This document shows positions 7,529 through 13,560 of a DNA stretch of 17,023 bases, in pieces. Numbering within the stretch: position 1 is the first letter of the stretch; the number at the start of each line of letters is the position of its first letter. The DNA is from Halocynthiibacter sp049608145 (GTDB taxonomy: Bacteria > Pseudomonadota > Alphaproteobacteria > Rhodobacterales > Rhodobacteraceae): contig NZ_JBMYXF010000058.1 of NCBI RefSeq assembly GCF_049608145.1, positions 1 through 17,023 of the forward strand. The letters run 5' to 3'. Below the pieces are notes generated by a model that was given only the letters and a program-made list of their open reading frames with translations, had not been told where the DNA came from and ran no database searches. The translations under genes and the position numbers were made by a program.

Positions 7529-8926
7529 TTTCTTTTTCTTGTTCATCCAAAACGGCGGGATATCGCCAGCCATCATGCAGCCGTAAGGGTCGATGTAGTC
7601 GACGATCTCAGCCAGATTGAATTTATCGATCTGGCGCACCACGTTTGCCGCATTTTTATAAGATGACGGCAACTCAGATGCATCCACCGCACCGGCAGGG
7701 AAGCGAATATCAAGCCCCTCGGTCTCTGCCTCCAGAGCCTGCTGCGGAGTGACATTCCCCATCCGACGCTTGTGTTCTGTACGCGAGAAATTCCGCCCAG
7801 CCCCGTGTGGAGAAAATCCTAAGGCATGGTCCGCGTCCTTCCCACGAACAACCAAAACAGGCTCTGCCATATTCAACGGGATCAATGTCAGCCCTGTTGC
7901 ATCCGCAGCATAATCACCCCACGCCGGGGTCGCACCTTTGCCGTGGTAGAACATATCATCGCGCTTAAAGACGAAGTTATGTTCATTCCAGAACCGATCC
8001 CCTGGTTGTGCACCCGACCCTTCCACCGTCGCCTGATGAATGGCGTTGTGGTTGGCCTTGGTCCACTTACGGATCAATTGCAGAGCGGCCCAATATTCTT
8101 GACCGTCCTCGGTATCTGCGGGAATCCAAGCGTTTTGCTTCAGCGTCTGTGGCGACAGTTTGCGGCGGTATTTTTCCGCCACTTCCATACCCAATTTGTA
8201 CAGAACCGCCCCCGGCCCGCGTGACCCGTGGTGGGTTACGATCGCCGTGCGCCCGGTGTTGCGTGAACGTCCGACAAACAGGAAATGGTTCCCATCACCC
8301 TGTGTCCCAAGATGTTCCACGGCCATGCGCAGGATCTTGGGATTGTTCAAGAAACGGTTCGCACGAAATTCATCCAGCAGCTTCTGAGATAGGGTGAAAC
8401 GCTTACCATTCGCACGCCCACCAGGGCCGAAATGCGTCACCTTCTCTGCGGCATCCAGAACGGTCTTTGGGTCAACCTCACCCAGATCGGTCATCATGAC
8501 GGAACAGCAGATATCCGCAGAATGCATCCCCGGATGGATCGCGTTTTTCGCCGCAACCACACCGCCCACAGGGATCGTCCCAACAGGGCCAGCCGGGCAG
8601 GCATCTGGCATCACAGCGGCCGATGTCACTGTCGGGGTGCGCATCACAGCCATCATGGTTTCGCGCACCATTTCAAGGTTTTTCACCTCATCCGCGTCAT
8701 CTGCGGCTTCGATGTTGAAATGGAATGGCACATCCCCGGCCTTTTGCAGCGGCAATGTGGGCGGTGGAGGCGGTGGCTTCATTGTGTCAAGCTTGGCTTT
8801 GATCTGCTCAACCCCATAGCCAGCCGCAACGGCGGCCTGCGCAATTTCCAGCAAACGGGAAAATTCCGGCCCCGGAATGTGGCCCCATTCTTTTAGTGTT
8901 TCGCCTGTAATTTCAATATGTTCCAT
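7517..8926 (-). CDS. rtcB: RNA-splicing ligase RtcB
   Basis: RtcB joins RNA 2',3'-cyclic phosphate or 3'-phosphate ends to 5'-OH ends in a GTP- and Mn-dependent reaction. The 469-residue product keeps the family active site: HSADICC (Asp138, Cys141), GDGNHFLFV (His214), THHGSRG (His232/233), EHNFVF (His316) and the guanylated histidine in SPHGAGR (His374). It is longer than E. coli RtcB (about 408 residues), mostly through an N-terminal extension of about 60 residues that contains six prolines in a row (residues 51-56). ATG 8926 lies 28 bases after the tRNA-Asn, with only a weak purine stretch as ribosome site. No rtcA cyclase is seen. The gene ends the ro60-Y RNA-tRNA operon and is presumably under RtcR control. 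Confidence 0.96.
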   Translation of the reverse strand: MEHIEITGETLKEWGHIPGPEFSRLLEIAQAAVAAGYGVEQIKAKLDTMKPPPPPPTLPLQKAGDVPFHFNIEAADDADEVKNLEMVRETMMAVMRTPTVTSAAVMPDACPAGPVGTIPVGGVVAAKNAIHPGMHSADICCSVMMTDLGEVDPKTVLDAAEKVTHFGPGGRANGKRFTLSQKLLDEFRANRFLNNPKILRMAVEHLGTQGDGNHFLFVGRSRNTGRTAIVTHHGSRGPGAVLYKLGMEVAEKYRRKLSPQTLKQNAWIPADTEDGQEYWAALQLIRKWTKANHNAIHQATVEGSGAQPGDRFWNEHNFVFKRDDMFYHGKGATPAWGDYAADATGLTLIPLNMAEPVLVVRGKDADHALGFSPHGAGRNFSRTEHKRRMGNVTPQQALEAETEGLDIRFPAGAVDASELPSSYKNAANVVRQIDKFNLAEIVDYIDPYGCMMAGDIPPFWMNKKKKGRR

Positions 8927-8954
8927 CGTCTTATTCTTTCTTACGTTCCAACAT

Positions 8955-9029
8955 TGGCTCGGCTGGTAGGGATCGAACCTACGACATCCTGATTAACAGT
9001 CAGGCGCTCTACCACTGAGCTACAGCCGA
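8955..9029 (-). tRNA. tRNA-Asn(GUU) with encoded CCA, inside the repair operon
   Basis: A complete 75-base cloverleaf: acceptor TCGGCTG/CAGCCGA (7 perfect pairs), D arm GCTC/GAGC, anticodon stem CCTGA/TCAGG with loop CTGTTAA (anticodon GTT at 8997-8995), T arm GTAGG-TTCGATC-CCTAC, discriminator G and encoded CCA. It sits 13 bases after Y unit E and 28 bases before rtcB. Nothing in it looks degraded, so it may be a functional tRNA expressed with the repair operon rather than only a mimic. Confidence 0.92.
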
Positions 9030-9042
9030 ACAAATCGTATGC

Positions 9043-9142
9043 GGGGACAAGATTTGTGAGACATCTCCCCCGGAAGAATGCGCTTCCGGTTCGGCGTGAC
9101 TCGAACACGCTTTCAACCAATGTAGTCCCACAGGCATTCCCC
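9043..9142 (-). ncRNA. Y-RNA-like unit E (T arm plus hairpin, no D arm)
   Basis: Terminal stem GGGGA/TCCCC (9142-9138 with 9047-9043), internal loop with AATG facing TTG, second helix TGTGGGAC/GTCTCACA (9132-9125 with 9062-9055, one G-U). Inside lie a tRNA-type T arm GCGTG-TTCGAGT-CACGC (9110-9094) and a 7-bp hairpin CCGGAAG/CTTCCGG (9089-9070). The shared GGGACTACAT follows the second helix. The terminal stem is shorter than in the other units, and the 5' strand can also pair locally (CACAGG with CCTGTG). Confidence 0.65.
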
Positions 9143-9153
9143 CTGTGTATTGT

Positions 9154-9231
9154 TGGTCAGGGATGGAGGATTTGAACCTCCGATCTCTGCATTCCAAGTG
9201 CAGCGCTTTGACCAGACTAAGCTAATCCCTG
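9154..9231 (-). tRNA. tRNA-Pro(UGG)-type cloverleaf with encoded CCA
   Basis: A 78-base cloverleaf: acceptor CAGGGAT/ATCCCTG (7 perfect pairs), TA at positions 8-9, D stem GCTT/AAGC, anticodon stem CTGCA/TGCAG with loop CTTGGAA (anticodon TGG at 9196-9194), T arm GGAGG-TTCAAAT-CCTCC, discriminator A and encoded CCA. C1-G72 and A73 are the known bacterial proline identity features. The body differs from the housekeeping proline tRNAs I remember, and position 37 is A instead of G, so it may be a specialised isoacceptor or mimic. It follows the ACCA of unit D by 5 bases. Confidence 0.88.
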
Positions 9232-9236
9232 TGAAT

Positions 9237-9371
9237 TGGTCCCTGACGACAAGGAAAAGGTGAAACGTTCCGCGCTCTACCACCTGAGCTACCCTGCCAC
9301 GGTAGCAGGGGTGGGATTCGAACCCACGACCACGACATTAAGAATGTAGTTCCACCCTGCATTCGTCAGGG
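9237..9371 (-). ncRNA. YrlA-type Y RNA unit D with permuted tRNA-like domain
   Basis: Terminal stem CCCTGACGA/TCGTCAGGG (9371-9363 with 9249-9241, 9 perfect pairs), followed by ACCA. The 5' strand carries GACGAATG (9367-9360), matching the bacterial Ro60-site pattern GNCGAAN0-1G as I recall it, opposite TTG. Second helix: GGTGGAAC/GTTTCACC (9356-9349, 9266-9259). Inside, in order: hairpin ACATT-CTT-AATGT, T arm GTGGG-TTCGAAT-CCCAC (9327-9311), acceptor-like stem CCCTGCT/GGCAGGG (9310-9304, 9298-9292) closed by a short loop ACCGT, TA, and D arm GCTC-AGGTGGTA-GAGC (9289-9274). This is a tRNA with its ends joined and its anticodon stem replaced by the Y helix. Confidence 0.85.
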
Positions 9372-9383
9372 GTATTTCTTGTT

Positions 9384-9501
9384 CCGGCAACAAGGTTTCG
9401 GTGAAACGGTTCTGCTCTACCAACTGAGCTACTCTCTGAGCGCCGCCCGAGAGGCGGGGTTCGAACCCGCGACAAGATGTAGTTCCACCAGCATTTGCCG
9501 G
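9384..9501 (-). ncRNA. YrlA-type Y RNA unit C with permuted tRNA-like domain
   Basis: Terminal stem CCGGCAA/TTGCCGG (9501-9495 with 9390-9384, 7 perfect pairs), ATG facing TTG in the internal loop, second helix GGTGGAAC/GTTTCACC (9489-9482, 9407-9400). The tRNA-like part reads T arm GCGGG-TTCGAAC-CCCGC (9470-9454), acceptor-like CTCTC/GAGAG (9453-9449, 9436-9432), TA, D arm GCTC-AGTTGGTA-GAGC (9429-9414). The order is the same permuted one as in unit D but the sequences differ, so this is a diverged paralogue rather than a fresh duplication. Confidence 0.82.
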
Positions 9502-9508
9502 ATTTAAA

Positions 9509-9664
9509 TGGTCCCTGGCGACAAGGATAAAGAAACAGTTTCGGGGTCCCGCCCCCGTTCCAATTGGAACGGTTTTCCGTCTGGGCGCACGCAAGGAGAG
9601 GAGTTGAACCTTCTCGGATGGTCCCGCATTTGGTGCGATGTAGTTCCTTTGGCATTCGCCAGGG
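9509..9664 (-). ncRNA. Y-RNA-like unit B, T-arm-bearing, ends in ACCA
   Basis: Terminal stem CCCTGGCGA/TCGCCAGGG (9664-9656 with 9521-9513, 9 perfect pairs) followed by ACCA. GGCGAATG (9660-9653) fits the Ro60-site pattern and faces TTG. Second helix AAAGGAAC/GTTTCTTT (9650-9643 with 9536-9529). A T-loop-like arm GAG-A-AGG-TTCAACT-CCT-CTC lies at 9615-9596, and an 18-base perfect palindrome CCGTTCCAATTGGAACGG at 9572-9555 forms a strong hairpin in place of the acceptor/D region. No clear D arm. It is the longest of the five units (156 bases with ACCA). Confidence 0.72.
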
Positions 9665-9693
9665 TGTATTCCTTTCAATTCAGTTACTCAGGC

Positions 9694-9766
9694 GGGTCAG
9701 GCGGACAAAGTTTCCATGAGACGCTTACATTTACAGATGTAGTCCCAAAGGCATTCCGCCTGACCC
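9694..9766 (-). ncRNA. Short Y-RNA-like unit A immediately after ro60
   Basis: A 73-base element starting 5 bases past the Ro60 stop codon. Terminal stem GGGTCAGGCGGA/TCCGCCTGACCC (9766-9755 with 9705-9694) has 12 perfect pairs. Then comes an internal loop with AATG facing TTG, a second helix TGGGAC/GTCTCA, and a terminal hairpin TACAT/ATGTA. It has no T or D arm, so it resembles a minimal Y RNA lacking the tRNA-like module. Location directly behind the Ro60 gene is typical for bacterial Y RNAs. Confidence 0.75.
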
Positions 9767-9770
9767 AGTT

Positions 9771-11327
9771 TTAAATTTCCACAGCCTTAATCTGGCCAAC
9801 CCAGTGGTCCGTGCCCATCTCGCCCGCCGCAAAGCTTGCGATTTGGTCAAAGACCGTGTCCGAGAACCCGCCGATGTTCAGCACATCATCACGTTCTTTT
9901 GCCTGGGTCGTCCCATAAGGGGCGATGTCAATGCAGACCAATTTGGCCTTTGGGTTACGCCGCTTCAGTTTCTCCCAGGACTGCATCATTGCGGTCCCGT
10001 TGTTGCCATAAGCGGCATGTGCCCAGGATTGGTTGTCTGACACCATGATCACCAGATCCGGGGCACGCCCCTTCGCCAGCAACCAGTCAAGCGGTGCCGC
10101 ACAGTTTGTCCCGCCGCCCCATTGATCCGCCAAGCGCGCCGCGTTGGTCAGGATCGTATCACGGGGTTCAAACCGCAGAGCGCGGACCTTCACCTCAAAC
10201 GGCAGCACGGTTGCCGACGGGTTGCGCCGCAAGATCGCCGCAGAGACAAGCCCTGCCACATCCACGAAACGCGTCACCGTGGTCGCCCCTTTGCGGTAAC
10301 CTGTAACGGCATCAGACATAGAACCCGACACATCTGGACACACCACAACTTGACCGCGCAGCTTTGGCACGTTGGCAACGGATAGCTCCATCGCGTCATG
10401 CAAAGCATCACGAATTTCCGCAGGCATTTCAGGTGATAAAGCCTGATATGCCGTCATCAACTGATACGGGAAGACCCGCGCCTTCGCGATCCGATCCGGA
10501 TCACGAAGAACTTCTGCCACATGCCGACGCATGTTTTTCATATCCAAAACCCCATGACGCAGAAACGTGTTCAGGTTCATACGGGTCATCTGCCAAGACG
10601 CATTTTTTGCAATCTTTGCCCATTGTTTTTTGGACAAAGGAAGCTGTGTCAGCATCTGGAACGGCACTTCAGGCACAGGCCCTTTGCCACATTCTTTGAA
10701 CCGCAAGAAATCTTGCACAGGTTGCGGTAGCAGTGCTACGTCACATGGTTTACCGATGATCCAAGCAAAGAACGCTTCACGCTCCTTTGATTGAGGCTTC
10801 GGATGCACCATCTTGATAACATCTGCCAGGGACGGATCATTGCCGACATTGGCCTGCAAAATCGTCCGATCAGAAGCATCATTCAGCCAGTTAACCACCA
10901 TCCGCTTCGGTGCTGAGCCAAGCGATTTACGCCCAGTCTGCCCAGATCGCATGATCTGCACGAAGGTCCGCAACATCTTGCCATTGTCCACTACACGCCC
11001 AAAGGCGCTTTGAAACAAGATCGGGTCACGGCCAGACAGAACAGCCAGAAGCACCGCAGGCATATCCTTCATATGCCCGTTTTTACGGGTGTAGACAGCG
11101 GCTTGCGCCAAAAATGACGGATCAACCTTTTGCGCCAGATCCAATGTGCGGGAAAGCTCCTGCAATGGGTCCTGATAATATGTTGCACCAAAGGTTCCGG
11201 TCATCGCGACCTGAGCCAGGGCATGTGCATCAGAATATCGGTAAGCCGGTGCCTTTTCCTTGTTGGTTGTATCCGCAAAGGGAAGCAACCGGCCTCTGAT
11301 TGATGCAAACACAGATTTGTTTGCCAT
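9771..11327 (-). CDS. rsr: Ro60/Rsr (TROVE domain) RNA-binding protein
   Basis: Ro60 is a ring-shaped HEAT-repeat protein that binds Y RNAs on its outer surface and 3' ends of misfolded RNAs in its cavity. The 518-residue product has an N-terminal TROVE region (about residues 20-320) and a C-terminal vWFA domain with a MIDAS motif DVSGS (residues 332-336), GGGTNC (404-409) and MVSDNQSW (428-435). ATG 11327 is preceded by GAAGGA with good spacing. The stop codon lies 5 bases before the first Y-RNA unit, so ro60, five Y-like RNAs, two tRNAs and rtcB form one probable transcript. The upstream gap is shared with divergent rtcR. The gene is also called ro60. Confidence 0.95.
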   Translation of the reverse strand: MANKSVFASIRGRLLPFADTTNKEKAPAYRYSDAHALAQVAMTGTFGATYYQDPLQELSRTLDLAQKVDPSFLAQAAVYTRKNGHMKDMPAVLLAVLSGRDPILFQSAFGRVVDNGKMLRTFVQIMRSGQTGRKSLGSAPKRMVVNWLNDASDRTILQANVGNDPSLADVIKMVHPKPQSKEREAFFAWIIGKPCDVALLPQPVQDFLRFKECGKGPVPEVPFQMLTQLPLSKKQWAKIAKNASWQMTRMNLNTFLRHGVLDMKNMRRHVAEVLRDPDRIAKARVFPYQLMTAYQALSPEMPAEIRDALHDAMELSVANVPKLRGQVVVCPDVSGSMSDAVTGYRKGATTVTRFVDVAGLVSAAILRRNPSATVLPFEVKVRALRFEPRDTILTNAARLADQWGGGTNCAAPLDWLLAKGRAPDLVIMVSDNQSWAHAAYGNNGTAMMQSWEKLKRRNPKAKLVCIDIAPYGTTQAKERDDVLNIGGFSDTVFDQIASFAAGEMGTDHWVGQIKAVEI

Positions 11328-11499
11328 TTCTTTCGTCCTTCATTTGTTTGTGAAGATGTTTTCGCCCATCTGGATCGAAAGAAGAAATAAAATCGAAAAC
11401 CATACAATGCTCTGTAAATAAACGTTAATTTCCGAAACTCCAAAAACGGATATGAAATTTACGATTTACATTTATAGGCTTTTATCCAAAAATATATGC
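11328..11499. promoter_or_regulatory. AT-rich divergent promoter region between ro60 and rtcR
   Basis: This gap must hold the promoters of both the ro60-rtcB operon and rtcR. Read on the minus strand, none of its GG dinucleotides is followed at 10 bases by GC, so no canonical -24/-12 sigma54 promoter is visible. An imperfect dyad, AATTTCCG at 11427-11434 with CGG-ATAT-GAAATT at 11447-11459, is a possible activator site. The ro60 ribosome site AAGGA lies about 8-13 bases before its ATG. No confident -35/-10 pair was found. Confidence 0.5.
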
Positions 11500-13077
11500 A
11501 TGGAAAAAACAAATGTAGTTATTGGCTTTCTTGGGACGAATCTAGACGCTGGAAAACGGCGGCGCTGGCGTCCTTCCGTTCAAATTGCGGAACATCCTGA
11601 CTTTCCGGTCGACCGGTTGGAGCTGATCCATGGGCGGCGCTGGTCTGGGCTGGCTGAAAAAATCAAATCCACGGTCGAATATGCGAACCCTCAGATAGAA
11701 GTTCTACTGCATGAGGTCGAAATTCGTGACCCTTGGGATTTTGAAGAAATGTACGGCGCGATGTATGATTTTGCGCGGGGGTACGGATTTGATGAGGAAC
11801 GTGAAAATTATCACGTCCATCTGACCACCGGCACTCATGTTGCGCAAATCTGCTGGTTCCTGCTGACAGAAGCCCGCCATATTCCAGCAAAGCTGATCCA
11901 AACCGGCCCACCCCGTCATCAAGAAGAAGGGCCCGGCAGCTTACAAATCGTTGATCTTGATCTGTCGAAATACAACGCCTTGCAGCAGCGTTTTGATCTG
12001 GTCACCAAAGAATACAACACGTTCCTGAAAGGCGGAATTGAGACACGTAACAACGCCTTCAACACGATGATTGACCGGATGGAGGTTGTGACATCCAATT
12101 CTGATGCGCCGCTGTTGCTGATCGGGCCAACCGGCACGGGCAAATCGGAACTGGCAACAAGGCTGTACGAACTCAAGCTGCAACGCCGTCGCGTTAAGGG
12201 GCGTCTTGTGCATGTGAACTGTTCAACGCTGAAGGGTGAACGCGCCATGTCCACACTGTTTGGCCACCGCAGGCAAGCCATCCCTGGTGCTGCCACGGAT
12301 CGATCTGGATTGCTGCGCGAGGCGGACGGCGGCGTGTTATTCTTGGACGAAATCGACGAACTTGGCCTAGATGAACAGGCTATGATCCTGCATGCAATCG
12401 AAACAGGAAAATACTTCCCGCTGGGGTCTGACTATGAGGTCACAAGCCGATTTCACCTGATTGCTGGTGCGGGCAAAGATCTTGCAAGCCTGGTCGCCAG
12501 CGGACGGTTTCGCGCAGATCTGTTTGCGCGACTGAACCTTTGGACATTCGCCTTGCCCGCTTTGCGCGACCGGCCTGAAGATATCGCACCCAACATTGCC
12601 TATGAAATGGCGCGTGCGGAAAAAACACTGGGGGCGCGCGTGACGTTCAATGCAGATGCGCTTGCCATCTATCAGAAATTCGCAACAGACCCCGGCACAA
12701 AGTGGTCCGGCAATTTTCGAGATCTCAGCGCCTCTATTCAGCGGATGTGCACCCTTGCGCCGCAAGGCCGCATCACAAAATCGATGGTGCTGGCTGAAAT
12801 CGGAACGATTACATCTGTCTGGTACAATGCCAATCAAGATCCAGAGATGCAGCTTCTCACATCAGTTCTTGGCGAACGTTCCGCGGAGATCGATGAATTT
12901 GACCGCACACAACTTGCCGCCGTTATCCGTGCTTGCCGTAAAAGCACTAACCTAAGTGCAGCGGGACGACGTTTATTTGCGGTGTCGCGCCTGACCAAAA
13001 CCAGCAAAAACGATGCGGACCGCCTGCGTAAGTACCTAGAGAAATTTGGCTTAGATTGGGCTTCCTGCCAAGGATGA
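11500..13077 (+). CDS. rtcR: RtcR: CARF-domain AAA+ transcription activator
   Basis: RtcR is the enhancer-binding regulator of rtcB operons; its CARF domain senses RNA-derived ligands. From ATG 11500 (525 residues) the N-terminus MEKTNVVIGFLGTNLD lines up with the family start. Upstream ATG 11452 would add 16 atypical residues, although it has a slightly better ribosome site. Seen: CARF region (1-160, with LTTGTHVAQICW), Walker A GPTGTGKS (209-216), Walker B GGVLFLDEIDEL (277-288), arginine-rich FRADLFARLN (337-346) and a C-terminal HTH (about 460-520, NLSAAGRRLFAVSR). The sigma54-contact loop, normally GAFTGA, reads QAIPGA at 259-264. It is divergent from the operon it is expected to control. 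Confidence 0.95.
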   Translation: MEKTNVVIGFLGTNLDAGKRRRWRPSVQIAEHPDFPVDRLELIHGRRWSGLAEKIKSTVEYANPQIEVLLHEVEIRDPWDFEEMYGAMYDFARGYGFDEERENYHVHLTTGTHVAQICWFLLTEARHIPAKLIQTGPPRHQEEGPGSLQIVDLDLSKYNALQQRFDLVTKEYNTFLKGGIETRNNAFNTMIDRMEVVTSNSDAPLLLIGPTGTGKSELATRLYELKLQRRRVKGRLVHVNCSTLKGERAMSTLFGHRRQAIPGAATDRSGLLREADGGVLFLDEIDELGLDEQAMILHAIETGKYFPLGSDYEVTSRFHLIAGAGKDLASLVASGRFRADLFARLNLWTFALPALRDRPEDIAPNIAYEMARAEKTLGARVTFNADALAIYQKFATDPGTKWSGNFRDLSASIQRMCTLAPQGRITKSMVLAEIGTITSVWYNANQDPEMQLLTSVLGERSAEIDEFDRTQLAAVIRACRKSTNLSAAGRRLFAVSRLTKTSKNDADRLRKYLEKFGLDWASCQG

Positions 13078-13097
13078 ACTGAATCCCCTTTCATGAG

Positions 13098-13287
13098 CAA
13101 AGGTAAAACTATGTGGCGCAAAAGGCAAAACCACTGAGCAATTTGAATTTAGAACTTCAAGAAATCAACATGTTAATGAAGCGGAAATGGAAGAACTATG
13201 TGACGCCTGACATATTTTGTGAAACGATATATAGTTCTGCCATTTCGGTCGAGAACTTGCCTTTTGCGCCACATAGTTTTGCCATTG
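13098..13287. repeat. Four 22-bp repeats in two facing pairs (possible MITE or transposon-end relic)
   Basis: Four copies of a sequence close to AATGGCARAACTATGTGRCG occur at 13098-13119 (+), 13185-13206 (+), 13224-13245 (-) and 13266-13287 (-). The outer pair shares a 24-base perfect inverted repeat (13105-13128 with 13257-13280). The inner pair matches at 15 of 16 bases (13184-13199 with 13231-13246). Two sites facing two sites is how both ends of an element with multi-site ends (IS21, Tn7 or Mu type) would look with the interior lost. No transposase gene lies between them. Confidence 0.7.
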
Positions 13288-13560
13288 GATGGCTTTTGAG
13301 AAAAACAACCTTCTCAAGCATCCAGTGATTCTCCGAGATTTTGTCAGAGGCACATCGCTTCGGAACTTCAGATCACGCTGTCCCTCGACACCCCCTTGGG
13401 GACAGTTGTCGCGAAGGGTGGGAAACCTGCCGTTCATTCACTTCCAGACAGAGAGCCAAATACTTGTCCGATGGCTATCTATCAAACCGTCACTTTGGCT
13501 TTCCCAGGCGTGGAGTAAGGGATCGCAGCTTGTGCTGTGTCTTAGGTTAGGGTCTTATCT
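13288..13560. other. Non-coding gap before the chemoreceptor gene
   Basis: No convincing gene is seen. A 7-bp dyad CTGTCCC/GGGACAG (13378-13384 with 13399-13405) and a weaker AGCCAAA/TTTGGCT pair are present, neither with a T tract. Convergent ends of rtcR and the chemoreceptor flank this gap, so terminators are expected, but I cannot point to one. Confidence 0.4.

Noticed and set aside
7826..8896. Plus-strand open frames opposite rtcB
   Set aside because: They are shadows of the well-supported rtcB gene, with atypical amino acid composition.
8955..9231. Treating the two cloverleaves as tRNA pseudogenes
   Set aside because: All stems pair perfectly, conserved T-loop and TA bases are present and CCA is encoded.
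9289..9774. Open frames of 88-129 codons on both strands over the RNA array
   Set aside because: They overlap perfect tRNA and Y-RNA helices, have no family resemblance and no consistent ribosome sites; the RNA structures explain the sequence.
11328..11499. Sigma54 -24/-12 promoter before ro60
   Set aside because: Each GG in the gap was checked on the minus strand and none has GC at the required spacing.
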